Notes: generated from the letters alone by a model not told the origin. Positions 18,993 through 28,847 are shown, counted from the first letter of the stretch. The stretch: DNA of 64,000 bases from Rhodanobacter soli (GCF_040548735.1 NZ_JBEPSD010000001.1:1612001-1676000), one strand, 5' to 3'. A program made the numbers and translations.

Positions 18993-20554
18993 ATGCCGTT
19001 GCGCCACAGGTCACCGATGACGATGCGGTGGCGAGCGGCGGCCTGCTGGCACAGATCCGCGCCGCGCGCGTCTACGAAGTGGCGCACGAATCGGCACTGG
19101 AAACGGCACCGCTGCTCGGCGCGCGGCTGGGCCAGCGCGTGCTGCTCAAGCGCGAGGACCAGCAGCCGGTGTTCTCGTTCAAGCTGCGCGGCGCGTACAA
19201 CTGCATGGTGCAGCTGGATGCGGCACAGCGCGCGCGCGGCGTGATCGCCGCCTCGGCCGGCAACCATGCGCAAGGCGTGGCGCTGGCCGCGGCGAAGCTG
19301 GGCATCCGCGCCACCATCGTGATGCCGGTGACTGCGCCGCAGCTGAAGGTGGACGCGGTGCGCCGCTTTGGCGGCGCGATGGTGGATGTCGTGCTGGCCG
19401 GCGATTCCTACAGCGACGCACAGGCGGCGGCCGCGCAACTGCAGGCCGAGCATGGCGCGGTGTTCGTGCACCCGTTCGACGACCCGGCGGTGATCGCCGG
19501 CCAGGGCACGATCGCGCTGGAGATCCTGCGCCAGCATCCCGGCCCACTGCAGGCGGTATTCGTGCCGGTCGGCGGCGGCGGCCTGCTCGCCGGCGTGGCC
19601 GCGTGCATCAAGGCGCTGCGGCCCGAGGTGCAGGTGATCGGCGTGCAGGCGGCGGATTCGGACGCGATGGCGCGCTCGCTCGACGCCGGCGAACGCGTGG
19701 TGCTTCCCGAGGTCGGCCTGTTCGCCGACGGTACCGCGGTGAAGCAGGTCGGCGCGCTCACGTTCGCGCTGTGCCGGCAGCATGTGGACGCGATGCTGCG
19801 GGTGGACACCGATGCGATCTGTGCCGCGATCCGCGACATCTACCAGGACACCCGCAGCGTGCCGGAACCGTCCGGCGCGCTGGCCTTGGCCGGACTGAAG
19901 CAGTACGTCGCTGCACACGGCGCCGGCGATGGCGCACTGGTCGCGATCGTCTCCGGCGCGAACATGAATTTCGACCGCCTGCGCTTCGTCGCCGAACGCG
20001 CCGAGGTCGGCGAGCAGCGCGAGGCGGTGTTCGCGGTGACGATCCCGGAGGAACGCGGCAGCTTCCGCCGCTTCTGCGCCGCGCTGGGCCGGCACGCCAT
20101 CACCGAGTTCAATTACCGCATCGGCGACGCGTGCTCCGCGCATCTCTTCGTGGGCGTGCAGATCGCCAGCCGCGACGAGCGCGAGGCACTGATCGCCGCC
20201 TTCCGCGCGCAGCAGTTCGACGTGCTCGACCTCACCGACGACGAGCTGGCCAAGCTGCATCTGCGCCACATGATCGGCGGCCGCTCGCCGCTGGCGCAGG
20301 ACGAGCTGCTGTACCGCTTCGAATTTCCCGAGCGCCCCGGCGCGCTGACCCGCTTCCTCGGCCAGCTGCACCCGGACTGGAACGTCAGCCTGTTCCATTA
20401 CCGCAACCACGGCGCCGACCACGGCCGCATCCTGGTCGGCATCCAGGTGCCCGCGGCCGAGCAGCCGCTGTTCCGGCGCTTCCTCGCCACGCTGGGCTAC
20501 CCCTGGGTCGACGAGAGCGCACACCCGGCCTACCGGCTGCTGCTGCGCAGCTGA
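18989..20554 (+). CDS. ilvA: Threonine ammonia-lyase (biosynthetic)
   Basis: Deaminates threonine to 2-oxobutanoate, the entry to isoleucine. It has 521 residues: an N-terminal PLP domain with K65 in [18 protein letters not shown] and the glycine loop VGGGGL, then two C-terminal ACT-like regulatory domains (about 330-420 and 430-515). This is the long, isoleucine-inhibited form. It closes the operon and ends 4 nt from the convergent diguanylate cyclase gene, with no terminator between them. Confidence 0.95.
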   Translation: MNAVAPQVTDDDAVASGGLLAQIRAARVYEVAHESALETAPLLGARLGQRVLLKREDQQPVFSFKLRGAYNCMVQLDAAQRARGVIAASAGNHAQGVALAAAKLGIRATIVMPVTAPQLKVDAVRRFGGAMVDVVLAGDSYSDAQAAAAQLQAEHGAVFVHPFDDPAVIAGQGTIALEILRQHPGPLQAVFVPVGGGGLLAGVAACIKALRPEVQVIGVQAADSDAMARSLDAGERVVLPEVGLFADGTAVKQVGALTFALCRQHVDAMLRVDTDAICAAIRDIYQDTRSVPEPSGALALAGLKQYVAAHGAGDGALVAIVSGANMNFDRLRFVAERAEVGEQREAVFAVTIPEERGSFRRFCAALGRHAITEFNYRIGDACSAHLFVGVQIASRDEREALIAAFRAQQFDVLDLTDDELAKLHLRHMIGGRSPLAQDELLYRFEFPERPGALTRFLGQLHPDWNVSLFHYRNHGADHGRILVGIQVPAAEQPLFRRFLATLGYPWVDESAHPAYRLLLRS

Positions 20555-20558
20555 CGGC

Positions 20559-21722
20559 TCAGAACAGGTCGATGCTTCCTGCCGCCATCTCGCGCCCCAG
20601 CAGGCCGCGCGCGCTCAGGTTCTCGTAGCCGTAGGTGCCGTTGCGGCCGTGCTGCTTCGCGAAGTAGAGCGCCTTGTCGGCACGGTCCAGCGCACTCGCC
20701 GGGTAATCGTGGCGGCCGACCCCGGCATAGCCGATGCTGACGGTGACGCTGCCCACCTGCGGAAACACGTGCTCGGCGATGCGCCGGCGAAAACGCTCCA
20801 GTACGGTGTGTACGATGGCCTGCTCGGTGGCGCCGAACAGGATCACGAACTCCTCGCCGCCGAAGCGGAACAGCACGTCGCCGCGGCGGAAACAGGCGCG
20901 CATCTGCTGGGCCAGCAGCAGGATCACCTCGTCGCCATAGATATGTCCGTAATTGTCGTTGATGCGCTTGAAGTGGTCGATGTCGAGGATCGCCAGCCAG
21001 ACCTGCGGCGGCCCCGCGGCGAGCATGCCGTGTTGCTCGCTCGGCTCCGGTCTGGCCATGGCTGCCTGGCGCAGTGCCTGTTCGCGCTGGTGCAACAACC
21101 GTTGCAGCTGGCGCTCGAAGCTGCGCCGGTTGTACAGGCCAGTCAGCTTGTCGCGCTCGCTTTCATGGAGCAGGCCGGTGTAGTTGGCATAGATGCGGGC
21201 GAACCCGTCGGCGAGCGGCCGGCTGGTGGCCGGCGGCATGTCGCTGTCCAGCTGCAGCGCACCGATCGCGCGGCCATCGCGCAGGATCGGCACGACCAGC
21301 CGGTGCACGCTCTGCACCCTTTCCATCTGCACTTCCAGCCGGTGCATGCAGCGATGCAACAGCTTCAGCGCCGGATCGACCCGGTCCGGATCGTCCGCCT
21401 GCAGCTGGTAGGCGCCCTGCGCGTCCGGCACGCAGCGCACGATGCTTTCCACGTACGCGCCGTCGGTCGCCCGCTTGGCCAGGACCACCCGGTGCGCCGA
21501 AGTCAGTTCGGCCAGCGAAAGCACCAGGCTGTGGTCAAGCGCGGCGATGTCGCGGTGGTGGGTGAATGACGCCACCGAATCGAGCAGGCGCGAATGCACG
21601 AACGGGCTCGCCGCCGCTGACTCCGCCACCGCCGGCGCAGACATGGCGGCGGCGCCGTCGTCCGCCGCGGGCGCATCGCGCGACAGAACGGAGCCCTCTT
21701 CGGTGGTTTCGTATCCGCCCAT
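20559..21722 (-). CDS. Diguanylate cyclase (GGDEF domain)
   Basis: Synthesises c-di-GMP from GTP. The 387-residue product has an N-terminal region of about 170 residues that resembles a GAF-like sensor without membrane segments, then a GGDEF domain starting at LTGLYNRRSFERQL. The active site GGEEF (288-292) is intact, and the inhibitory I-site RRGD (279-282) is at the usual spacing, so product inhibition is expected. The ATG at 21722 is preceded by GGAG at 5 nt; an in-frame ATG at 21737 has no such site. It is convergent with ilvA and divergent from ubiA. The signal sensed cannot be read from the sequence. Confidence 0.9.
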   Translation of the reverse strand: MGGYETTEEGSVLSRDAPAADDGAAAMSAPAVAESAAASPFVHSRLLDSVASFTHHRDIAALDHSLVLSLAELTSAHRVVLAKRATDGAYVESIVRCVPDAQGAYQLQADDPDRVDPALKLLHRCMHRLEVQMERVQSVHRLVVPILRDGRAIGALQLDSDMPPATSRPLADGFARIYANYTGLLHESERDKLTGLYNRRSFERQLQRLLHQREQALRQAAMARPEPSEQHGMLAAGPPQVWLAILDIDHFKRINDNYGHIYGDEVILLLAQQMRACFRRGDVLFRFGGEEFVILFGATEQAIVHTVLERFRRRIAEHVFPQVGSVTVSIGYAGVGRHDYPASALDRADKALYFAKQHGRNGTYGYENLSARGLLGREMAAGSIDLF

Positions 21723-21871
21723 CAACGCTCCAGGCACCGGCGGCCCTGGGCTTCGTACGGCGCATGCTTGGCGTTACCCCGAACGGTACCGCCCATAGGC
21801 CATATCGGCTGCCGGGCACCGGACTTTAGCTGGCCAGTGATCCACCGCGCGGTTCGAAGCGGCATGGCGCG

Positions 21872-21885
21872 CTAGACTTCCGCGC
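21872..21885 (+). promoter_or_regulatory. Possible -10 element for a leaderless ubiA mRNA
   Basis: TAGACT (21873-21878) lies exactly 7 nt before the ubiA ATG and there is no Shine-Dalgarno sequence. No good -35 hexamer is visible 16-18 nt upstream, so this is weaker than the thr and ilv modules. Confidence 0.3.
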
Positions 21886-22914
21886 ATGGCTCCCCCATCC
21901 CGCAAGAAGCACTCGCGGCGCAGCGCCGCGCCTTCCTCCGCCGTCCGGCCACGGCCCGGCCCGGCGAAAACCGCCGCCAGACCGGTGCGCCCGGCCGACA
22001 GCTCGACCCGCGCCACGCGGATACTGGACTGGCTGCTGCAGAAGCTGCCGACACGCTATCGCGAGAAAGCCCGGGACTACCTGGTGCTGACCCGGATGGA
22101 TCGCCCGATCGGCGCGTTGCTGCTGCTGTGGCCGACCTGGTGGGCGCTGTGGCTGGCGGCCAGCGACTTCCCGCCGTGGAAGCTGCTGATCGTCTTCACC
22201 CTCGGCGTGTTCGCGATGCGCGCGGCCGGTTGCGCCATCAACGACTACGCCGACCGCAAGCTCGACCCGCTGGTGGCGCGCACCGCCGGCCGGCCGATCG
22301 CTTCCGGGCGGGTGACGCCGCGCGAGGCGCTGCTCGTGTTCGCCGCGCTGCTGGCGTTCGCGTTCGTGCTGGTGCTGTTCACCAACAGGCTGACGATCGA
22401 GCTGTCCTTCGCCGGTGCCGCACTGGCGGCGGTCTACCCGTTCACCAAGCGCTGGACCTATCTGCCGCAGGTCGTGCTGGGCGCCGCGTTCGGCTGGTCG
22501 ATCCCGATGGCGTTCGCGGCGGTGGCCGGCACGGTGCCGCCGGTGGGCTGGCTGCTGTTCATCGGCAACATCCTGTGGTCGGTGATCTACGACACCGAGT
22601 ACGCGATGGTCGACCGCGACGACGACATCAAGGCCAACGCGAAGTCCACCGCGATCCTGTTCGGCGACGCCGACCTGCCGATCCTCGGCATGCTGATGGG
22701 CACCTTCCTGCTGGCCATGCTGTTCGTCGGCCAGCGCGCCGGGCTCGGCTGGCCGTACTGGCTGGCCCTGCTGATCGCCGCCGGCTTGTTCGGCTACCAG
22801 CTGTGGCTGATCCGCGACCGCCTCCGCGACGCCTGCTTCGCCGCGTTCCGCCACAACAACTGGCTGGGCCTGGCGGTATGGATCGGCATCGTGCTGGCGC
22901 TGGCGGTGCGCTAG
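21886..22914 (+). CDS. ubiA: 4-hydroxybenzoate polyprenyltransferase
   Basis: Membrane prenyltransferase attaching the polyprenyl tail to 4-hydroxybenzoate in ubiquinone synthesis. It has 342 residues, with both Asp-rich motifs of the family: NDYADRKLD from residue 119, and DTEYAMVDRDDD later. Several hydrophobic segments (about eight) fill the rest. The first 45 residues are basic and Pro/Ala-rich, and are an extension relative to E. coli UbiA. No ATG lies nearer the conserved part, so this start is likely. Its stop is 18 nt from the convergent comF stop. Confidence 0.94.
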   Translation: MAPPSRKKHSRRSAAPSSAVRPRPGPAKTAARPVRPADSSTRATRILDWLLQKLPTRYREKARDYLVLTRMDRPIGALLLLWPTWWALWLAASDFPPWKLLIVFTLGVFAMRAAGCAINDYADRKLDPLVARTAGRPIASGRVTPREALLVFAALLAFAFVLVLFTNRLTIELSFAGAALAAVYPFTKRWTYLPQVVLGAAFGWSIPMAFAAVAGTVPPVGWLLFIGNILWSVIYDTEYAMVDRDDDIKANAKSTAILFGDADLPILGMLMGTFLLAMLFVGQRAGLGWPYWLALLIAAGLFGYQLWLIRDRLRDACFAAFRHNNWLGLAVWIGIVLALAVR

Positions 22915-22931
22915 CAACTCATCGGGCACCG

Positions 22932-23645
22932 TCAATCGCGCGGCGACGGCGCCCGCGCCAGCGCCCACACGTCCACCCGCTGCACGCCGGCACGGCGCAG
23001 CACGCGGGTGCATTCGGCCAGGGTGGCGCCGGTGGTCATCACATCATCGAGGATCGCCACGTGCGCGGGCAGCGCCATGCCTTCGCGCAGGGCGAAAGCG
23101 CCATGCACGTTGCGGCGGCGGGCGATCGCGTCGAGTTCGGTCTGCGCCGCGGTGGAACGCCGGCGCAGCAGCGCGTCGTGGTGCAGCGGCACGCCGGAGG
23201 CGCGCGCCAGCGAGCGGGCCAGCTCCAGCGCCTGGTTGTAGCCGCGCCGGCGCAGCCGGCTGTGGTGCAGCGGTACGGCCAGCAGAAGTTGCGGCAGCCG
23301 GATCGGGCACGGCTCGCGCTGCCATAGCATCGACAGCACGCGGCCGACGGCGAGGTCGGCGCCGAACTTGTAGCGCGACTCCAGCCGGTCGAGCGGCCAG
23401 CCGTAGCGGAACGGCGCCCACGCCGCATCCCACGGCGGCAGGCGACGCTGGCACTCGCCGCACAGTGCCGCGGGCGTGGCCAGCGGCAAGGCGCAGCGTG
23501 CGCAGCAGCTGCGGTTGCGCGGCAACTCGGCCGCGCAGTCGGCGCACAGGTCGATGCCGTCGGCGCCGCGGGCGCCGCACAGCAGGCAGCGCAAGGGCAG
23601 CACGAAACGCTGCAACCGCCGCCATGGGGTGAGCAGTGCGTCCAT
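22932..23645 (-). CDS. comF: ComF family protein
   Basis: Phosphoribosyltransferase-fold protein associated with natural transformation (DNA uptake). It has 237 residues. The N-terminal zinc-finger region has CxxC pairs (CLLC, CADC, CARC, CGEC). The C-terminal PRPP-binding-type loop is VAILDDVMTTGAT. It belongs to the same competence theme as dprA at 54416-55591. It lies 13 nt downstream of a small membrane-protein gene on the same strand. Confidence 0.9.
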   Translation of the reverse strand: MDALLTPWRRLQRFVLPLRCLLCGARGADGIDLCADCAAELPRNRSCCARCALPLATPAALCGECQRRLPPWDAAWAPFRYGWPLDRLESRYKFGADLAVGRVLSMLWQREPCPIRLPQLLLAVPLHHSRLRRRGYNQALELARSLARASGVPLHHDALLRRRSTAAQTELDAIARRRNVHGAFALREGMALPAHVAILDDVMTTGATLAECTRVLRRAGVQRVDVWALARAPSPRD

Positions 23646-23658
23646 GCCGATGCCCTGC

Positions 23659-23865
23659 TCAGCGGGCCGGCTTGTACAGCGCCGCGTCGAGGATCGACCA
23701 CAGGTGGACCAGCCAACCGAGCCACACGATCCACAGCACGGCCGCCAGCACGAACATGATGATCGCCTTCAGCAACCGCCCTTGCACCAGCTGGCCCAGC
23801 CCCGGGATGAAGAAACTGCAGATCGCCGCGAGCACGTTGCCGGTACTGCCTTGCCCTTCGCTCAT
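23659..23865 (-). CDS. Small two-helix membrane protein
   Basis: A 68-residue protein with two hydrophobic stretches (VLAAICSFFIPGLG and AIIMFVLAAVLWIVWLGWLV) separated by QGRLLK. The SFFIPGLGQLVQGR turn resembles the TM2-type small membrane proteins. GGGGAG lies upstream of the ATG. It probably forms a unit with comF, 13 nt downstream. The function is unknown. Confidence 0.75.
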   Translation of the reverse strand: MSEGQGSTGNVLAAICSFFIPGLGQLVQGRLLKAIIMFVLAAVLWIVWLGWLVHLWSILDAALYKPAR

Positions 23866-23936
23866 CCCGCCGCACTCCCCGATCAGGTGATCCCACTGAG
23901 CGGGCGATGGTAGCGGTAGAAATGCATCCGCGTCCC

Positions 23937-23990
23937 GTCAACCATTCGTCAAAGTATCGAGTTGACACGCTCCGGAGCGACTTCCACACT
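23937..23990 (+). promoter_or_regulatory. bioB promoter with overlapping inverted repeat (BirA-like operator?)
   Basis: TTGACA (23962-23967), a 17-nt spacer and CACACT (23985-23990) form a plausible promoter ending 31 nt before bioB. The -35 is the right half of an inverted repeat, GTCAAC (23937-23942) N18 GTTGAC (23961-23966). This is similar to, though not the same as, the GTAAAC/GTTTAC half-sites bound by biotin repressor BirA in enterobacteria. Overlap with the -35 would suit repression. Confidence 0.5.
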
Positions 23991-24021
23991 CTCGCGATTC
24001 TTGTCAGGGAGTTGCCGATCC

Positions 24022-25041
24022 ATGGCCGACATCGCCATCCGTCATGACTGGAGCCGCGCCGAGGTGGCTGCGCTGTTCGCGCTGCCGTTCAACGAGCTGC
24101 TGCATCGCGCACATTCGGTGCACCGCGAAAACCACGATCCGAACGCGGTTCAGGTGTCAACCCTGCTGTCGATCAAGACCGGCGGCTGTCCCGAGGATTG
24201 CGCCTACTGCCCGCAGGCGGCGCGCTACGACACCGGCGTGGCCGCGCAGAAACTGATGGACACCGACGACGTGCTGGAACGCGCCCGCGCCGCCAAGGCC
24301 GCCGGCGCCAGCCGTTTCTGCATGGGCGCGGCCTGGCGCGGCCCGAAGGATCGCGACATCCCCAAGGTCGCCGCGATCGTGCGCGCGGTGAAGGAGCTGG
24401 GCCTGGAGACCTGCGCCACCCTGGGCCTGCTCGGCGACGGCCACGCGCAGGCGCTGAAAGACGCCGGCCTCGACTACTACAACCACAACATCGACACCGC
24501 GCCGGAGTTCTACGGCGAGATCATCCACACCCGCGAATACCGGGATCGCCTGGAAACCCTGGAGCAGGTGCGCGACGCCGGCCTGAAGACCTGCTGCGGC
24601 GGCATCGTCGGCATGGGCGAGACGCGCGAGCAGCGCGCCGGCCTGCTGCAGGCGCTGGCCAACCTGCCCGAGCATCCGCACTCGGTGCCGATCAACCAGC
24701 TGGTGCCGGTGCCCGGCACGCCGCTGGGCGACGCCGAGCCGCTCGATCCGTTCGAATTCGTGCGCGCAATCGCGGTGGCACGCATCCTGATGCCGTTGTC
24801 GATCGTGCGCCTGTCCGCCGGCCGCCAGCAGATGGACGACGCGGTGCAGGCGCTGTGCTTCTTCGCCGGCGCCGGCTCGATTTTCTACGGCGAGAAGCTG
24901 CTGACCACCGGCAACCCCGACGTCGAACACGACCGCGCGCTGTTCCGCCGGCTCGACCTGCATCCGCTGGCGGTCGTCGGGAACGCGGGTATCGTCGAGG
25001 ATGACGCTGCCGGCTGCGGGCAAAGCTGTGCGGCGGCGTAA
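24022..25041 (+). CDS. bioB: Biotin synthase
   Basis: Radical SAM enzyme inserting sulphur into dethiobiotin. It has 339 residues. The radical-SAM cluster ligands are C56, C60 and C63 in CPEDCAYC. The conserved [12 protein letters not shown] and [10 protein letters not shown] motifs, and the arginine in SIVRLSAGR that binds the [2Fe-2S] cluster, are present. The start at 24022 is chosen because GGGAG precedes it and the 20 extra residues from 23962 are Ser/Arg-rich and unrelated. A palindromic repeat pair separates it from bioF. Confidence 0.96.
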   Translation: MADIAIRHDWSRAEVAALFALPFNELLHRAHSVHRENHDPNAVQVSTLLSIKTGGCPEDCAYCPQAARYDTGVAAQKLMDTDDVLERARAAKAAGASRFCMGAAWRGPKDRDIPKVAAIVRAVKELGLETCATLGLLGDGHAQALKDAGLDYYNHNIDTAPEFYGEIIHTREYRDRLETLEQVRDAGLKTCCGGIVGMGETREQRAGLLQALANLPEHPHSVPINQLVPVPGTPLGDAEPLDPFEFVRAIAVARILMPLSIVRLSAGRQQMDDAVQALCFFAGAGSIFYGEKLLTTGNPDVEHDRALFRRLDLHPLAVVGNAGIVEDDAAGCGQSCAAA

Positions 25042-25173
25042 GAGCACCCCACCCCAACCCTCCCCTGCGAGCAGGGGAGGGAGCAAGGCGCGCAGCTTCG
25101 GCTTGGCTCCTCCCCCTGCCCAGCAGGGGGAGGCTGGCGACCGCAGGAAGTCCTTCAGGTGAGGGGGTGCTCT
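25041..25173. repeat. Palindromic repeat pair, bioB-bioF gap
   Basis: It contains the same two hairpins as the ilvC-ilvG gap, in reverse order: 25058-25068/25071-25081 (arm CCCTCCCCTGC) and 25109-25119/25123-25133 (arm CCTCCCCCTGC). The unit is bounded by a perfect 10-bp inverted repeat, AGAGCACCCC (25041-25050) and GGGGTGCTCT (25164-25173). The outer arms make it look like a small mobile palindromic element (REP doublet or MITE-like). Confidence 0.8.
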
Positions 25174-25197
25174 TCGCCCTGCGCAGTACACTGATTC

Positions 25198-26403
25198 ATG
25201 CCCCGCCCCGACCTACTGCAACGTCTCGCCACCTACACCGCCGAACGCGAGCACGCCAAGCTGCGGCGCCGGCTGCGCACGATCGACCACGCCGACGGCC
25301 CATGGCTGGAAAGCGGCAGCCGGCGCCTGCTGTCGTTCTGCAGCAACGACTACCTCGGCCTGGCGCAGCACCCGCAACTGATCGGCGCACTCACCCGCGC
25401 GGCGCGCGAGGAAGGCGTTGGCAGCACCTCGGCGCACCTGATCTGCGGCCACCGCACCGCGCACGCGGAGCTGGAGGAAGCGCTGGCCGCCTGGACCGGG
25501 CGTGAGCGCGCGTTGCTGTTCTCCACCGGCTACATGGCCAACCTCGGCGTGCTGCAGGCGCTGCTGGCACGCGGCGACGTCTGCGTGCAGGACAAGCTCA
25601 ACCACGCCTGCCTGCTCGATGGCGCGAAGCTCAGCGGCGCCGAACTGAAGCGCTATCCGCACGCCGACGTGGCGGCGGCGGCGCGCCAACTGGCGTCGAA
25701 TCCCGACGCGGCCGCCCTGCTGGCCACCGACGGCGTGTTCAGCATGGACGGCGACGTCGCGCCGCTGCGCGAGCTGGCGCTGCTGTGCGCACGCGAACGC
25801 GCCACCCTGATGGTCGACGACGCCCACGGCCTCGGCGTATTCGGCGAGCACGGCGCCGGCAGCCTCGACGCCGCGAACCTGGGCCAGCACGAGGTGCCGC
25901 TGCTGATGGCCACGCTGGGCAAGGCGCTCGGCTGCAGCGGGGCCTTCATCGCCGGCCCGGCCGCGCTGATCGACGGCCTGGTGCAGTTCGCACGCCCGTA
26001 CATCTACACCACCGCGATGCCGCCGGCGCTGGCCGCCGCCGCGCTCGAAGCGGTGCAACTGGCGCAGTCCGAAGGATGGCGGCGCGAAAAGCTCGCCGCG
26101 CTGATCGCCCGCTTCCGCCACGGCGCCGCCGGACTCGGCCTGCCGCTGGCGGCATCGGCCAGCGCGATCCAACCACTGCTGCTGGGCAGCTCCGAGGCTG
26201 CGCTGACTGCGGCGCAGGCACTGGAACGGCAAGGCCTGCTGGTGACCGCGATCCGTCCGCCGACCGTGCCCGCCGGCCAGGCGCGGCTGCGCATCACCCT
26301 GTCGGCGGCGCACGAGGAAGCCCACATCGACCGGTTGCTGGGCGCACTGGAAACACTGCATCTGCCGCCGGCGCGGCAGGCGCTCCCGGGCGACCACGTA
26401 TAA
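25198..26403 (+). CDS. bioF: 8-amino-7-oxononanoate synthase
   Basis: PLP-dependent condensation of pimeloyl-ACP/CoA with alanine, the first step of biotin ring formation. It has 401 residues. [14 protein letters not shown] near residue 45, [13 protein letters not shown] and the PLP lysine K242 in ATLGKALG are typical. TACACT at 25187-25192, only 5 nt before the ATG, and the absence of a Shine-Dalgarno sequence leave open a leaderless start. A TATAAT overlaps its stop codon. Confidence 0.95.
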   Translation: MPRPDLLQRLATYTAEREHAKLRRRLRTIDHADGPWLESGSRRLLSFCSNDYLGLAQHPQLIGALTRAAREEGVGSTSAHLICGHRTAHAELEEALAAWTGRERALLFSTGYMANLGVLQALLARGDVCVQDKLNHACLLDGAKLSGAELKRYPHADVAAAARQLASNPDAAALLATDGVFSMDGDVAPLRELALLCARERATLMVDDAHGLGVFGEHGAGSLDAANLGQHEVPLLMATLGKALGCSGAFIAGPAALIDGLVQFARPYIYTTAMPPALAAAALEAVQLAQSEGWRREKLAALIARFRHGAAGLGLPLAASASAIQPLLLGSSEAALTAAQALERQGLLVTAIRPPTVPAGQARLRITLSAAHEEAHIDRLLGALETLHLPPARQALPGDHV

Positions 26404-26404
26404 T
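26399..26404 (+). promoter_or_regulatory. Possible -10 box for trhO-bioH-bioC
   Basis: A perfect TATAAT overlaps the bioF stop codon and lies 27 nt before the trhO ATG. No recognisable -35 is seen at 16-18 nt, so this is a candidate internal promoter only. Confidence 0.4.
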
Positions 26405-26431
26405 CGCCGCCTGCTCTGCCGATTCCCCCGC

Positions 26432-27175
26432 ATGTCGATCGTCAACATCTCCGCCTACAAGTTCATCAGCCTGGACGACCTGCCCGCGCTGCGCGAGCGG
26501 CTGCTCGCGCGCTGCGAAGCGCTGGCACTGAAGGGCACGATCCTGCTGGCGCCGGAAGGCATCAACCTGTTCCTGGCCGGCAGCCGCGGGCAGATCGACG
26601 GCTTCATGGCCACGCTGCACGACGATCCGCGCTTCGCCGACGTCGCGCCGAAGGAATCGTCGTCGGACAGCGTGCCGTTCGGCCGCCTGCGCGTACGCCT
26701 GAAGCGCGAGATCATCACCATGCGCCTGTCCACCATCCGCCCCGAAGGCGGCCGCGCACCGGCGGTGGATGCGCCCACCCTGCAGCGCTGGCTGGACCGG
26801 GGCCACGACGACGACGGCCGCGAGGTGCTGCTGCTGGATACGCGCAACGACTACGAGACCGACCTCGGCAAGTTCCCGCAGGCGATCGACTACCGCCTCG
26901 CCAGCTTCACCGGCTTCCCCGCTGCGATCGCCGCGGACCGCGCGCGCTACCGGGACAAGACCATCGTCTCGTACTGCACCGGCGGCATCCGCTGCGAGAA
27001 GGCCGCGCTGCACATGCAGGACCTCGGCATGGAGCACGTCTACCAACTCGACGGCGGCATCCTGAAGTACCTCGAACAGACCGGCGGCGCGCACTGGCAG
27101 GGCGACTGCTTCGTGTTCGACGGGCGCGGCGCCGTGGACAAACGGCTGCTGCCCGCGCAGGACGCCGGCGCATGA
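26432..27175 (+). CDS. trhO: tRNA uridine(34) hydroxylase, rhodanese family
   Basis: A 247-residue UPF0176/YceA-family protein that catalyses oxygen-dependent 5-hydroxylation of U34 in tRNAs. The N-terminal acylphosphatase-like part contains [16 protein letters not shown]. The rhodanese domain has its catalytic cysteine C182 in [11 protein letters not shown]. The C-terminal zinc-finger extension seen in longer homologs is absent. It sits between bioF and bioH and overlaps bioH by 4 nt, so it is expressed with biotin genes although no link to biotin is known. Confidence 0.9.
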   Translation: MSIVNISAYKFISLDDLPALRERLLARCEALALKGTILLAPEGINLFLAGSRGQIDGFMATLHDDPRFADVAPKESSSDSVPFGRLRVRLKREIITMRLSTIRPEGGRAPAVDAPTLQRWLDRGHDDDGREVLLLDTRNDYETDLGKFPQAIDYRLASFTGFPAAIAADRARYRDKTIVSYCTGGIRCEKAALHMQDLGMEHVYQLDGGILKYLEQTGGAHWQGDCFVFDGRGAVDKRLLPAQDAGA

Positions 27176-27957
27176 GCCTGTACGTCGACCAGCGCGGCCG
27201 CGGCCCGCTGCCGCTGGTGCTGCTGCACGGCTGGGCCATGCACGGCGGCGTGCTGGTGCCGCTGGTCGAGGCGCTGGAAGACCAATGCACAATGTACGTG
27301 GTCGACCTGCCCGGCCACGGCCGGTCGCGCGACTGCGGGCTGCCGCTGGAACCGCGCGCCTGCGCCGCGGCGATCGCCAGGGTCACGCCGCCGGCGTTCT
27401 GGCTGGGCTGGTCGCTGGGCGGCACCATCGCGCTGACCGCCGCGCTGGAGCTGCCGCGGCAGGTGCGCGGGCTGGCGATGCTGTGCGCCACGCCGAAGTT
27501 CGTGCGCGACGCGGGCTGGCCGCACGGCGCCGACGGCCCGCTGGTGCATCAGCTGGCCAGCGACCTGGAAACCGACTACCACGCCACCATCGAGCGCTTC
27601 CTGGCGCTGGAGGCGATGGGCAGCACCGACCCGCGCGGCGAACTGCGCCACCTGCGCGAGCTGGTGTTCGCCCGCGGCGAACCCGACCTGCGCGTGCTGC
27701 AAGAAGGCATCCGCATCCTGGAAACCAGCGATCGCCGCGCCGGCCTGCCCGACCTCGCCGTGCCCAGCGCCTGGATCAGCGGCCGCCGCGACCGGCTGGT
27801 GCCGCCGCAGGCGATGCAATGGTCGGCCAGCCAGTGCGGCGGCAGCTATACCGAGATCCAGCAAGCCGGCCACGCACCGTTCTTCGGCCACGCCGATGCA
27901 GTCGCCCAGGCGCTGCAACCGCTGCTGGCGCCCCTTCCTCTTGAGCAGGCGCGATGA
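27172..27957 (+). CDS. bioH: Pimeloyl-ACP methyl ester esterase
   Basis: Alpha/beta hydrolase that removes the methyl group from pimeloyl-ACP methyl ester, ending the disguised fatty-acid elongation started by BioC. It has 261 residues. The triad is visible: S81 in GWSLGG, the Asp in SGRRDRLVP and the His in [19 protein letters not shown] forms the oxyanion-hole region. ATGA overlaps with trhO before it and bioC after it. Confidence 0.93.
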   Translation: MSLYVDQRGRGPLPLVLLHGWAMHGGVLVPLVEALEDQCTMYVVDLPGHGRSRDCGLPLEPRACAAAIARVTPPAFWLGWSLGGTIALTAALELPRQVRGLAMLCATPKFVRDAGWPHGADGPLVHQLASDLETDYHATIERFLALEAMGSTDPRGELRHLRELVFARGEPDLRVLQEGIRILETSDRRAGLPDLAVPSAWISGRRDRLVPPQAMQWSASQCGGSYTEIQQAGHAPFFGHADAVAQALQPLLAPLPLEQAR

Positions 27958-28832
27958 GCGACTTCCAACTCGACCCCAAACAGGTACGTCGCCACTTCGG
28001 CCGTGCCGCCACCAGCTACGAACAGCACGACGCGCTGCAACGCGAGGTGCAGGCCGCCCTGCTCGATCGCCTGGATTTCTACCTGGAGGCGCCGCAGCGC
28101 GTGGTCGACGTCGGCGCCGGCACTGGTCGCGGCACCGCATTGCTGAAGCAGCGTTATCCCAAGGCCGAGGTGATCGCACTCGACCTGGCGCTGCCGATGC
28201 TGCGCGCGGCGAAGCAGCACAACAGCTGGCTGAAGCCGTTCATGCGCGTGTGCGCCGAAGCCACCCACCTGCCGCTGGCCGACCACAGCGTCGACGTGCT
28301 GCATTCCAACCTGTGCTTCCAGTGGGTCGACGACCTGCCCGCGCTGTTCGGCGAATGCATGCGCGTGCTGAAGCCCGGCGGTTTCATGGCGTTCTCCAGC
28401 TTCGGCCCGGACACCCTGAAGGAACTGCGCGCGGCCTGGGCCGAGGCCGACCAGCAGCCGCACGTGGGCCGCTTCCTCGACATGCACGACGTCGGCGACG
28501 CCATGCTCAACGCCGGCCTGCGCGACCCGGTGCTGGACGTATTCCGCTACACCCTCACCTACAGCGAGCCGCGCAAGCTGCTGGAAGAACTGCAAGGCCT
28601 CGGCGCCACCAACGCCGACCGCGCGCGCGCGCGCGGCCTCACCGGCAAGAGCCGCTACCGGCGCATGCTGGCCGCCTACGAAGCCATGCGCGTGGACGGC
28701 CGCATCCCAGCCAGCTGGGAAGTGGTCAGTGCGCACGCCTGGGGCCCGCCCGTGGGCCAACCACGCCGCGTCCCCGGCGGCGAAATCGCCAGCTTCTCGA
28801 TCGACAGCCTGCGCGGCTCGCGACGCAAATAG
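27954..28832 (+). CDS. bioC: Malonyl-ACP O-methyltransferase
   Basis: SAM-dependent methyltransferase that methylates malonyl-ACP to start pimelate synthesis. It has 292 residues. SAM motif I is VDVGAGTGRGT, followed by EVIALDLALPML. The N-terminal RRHFGRAATSYEQHDALQ is characteristic of BioC. It closes the biotin block; bioA and bioD are not in the window. A strong hairpin follows. Confidence 0.93.
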   Translation: MSDFQLDPKQVRRHFGRAATSYEQHDALQREVQAALLDRLDFYLEAPQRVVDVGAGTGRGTALLKQRYPKAEVIALDLALPMLRAAKQHNSWLKPFMRVCAEATHLPLADHSVDVLHSNLCFQWVDDLPALFGECMRVLKPGGFMAFSSFGPDTLKELRAAWAEADQQPHVGRFLDMHDVGDAMLNAGLRDPVLDVFRYTLTYSEPRKLLEELQGLGATNADRARARGLTGKSRYRRMLAAYEAMRVDGRIPASWEVVSAHAWGPPVGQPRRVPGGEIASFSIDSLRGSRRK

Positions 28833-28847
28833 CGCACACCGGCATGA

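Noticed and set aside
15222..19007. A 1261-codon open frame on the minus strand
   Set aside because: It is antisense to ilvD, ilvC, ilvG and ilvM, all with intact family motifs. Its translation is His/Arg/Ala-rich without any domain, as expected for the complement of high-GC coding sequence.
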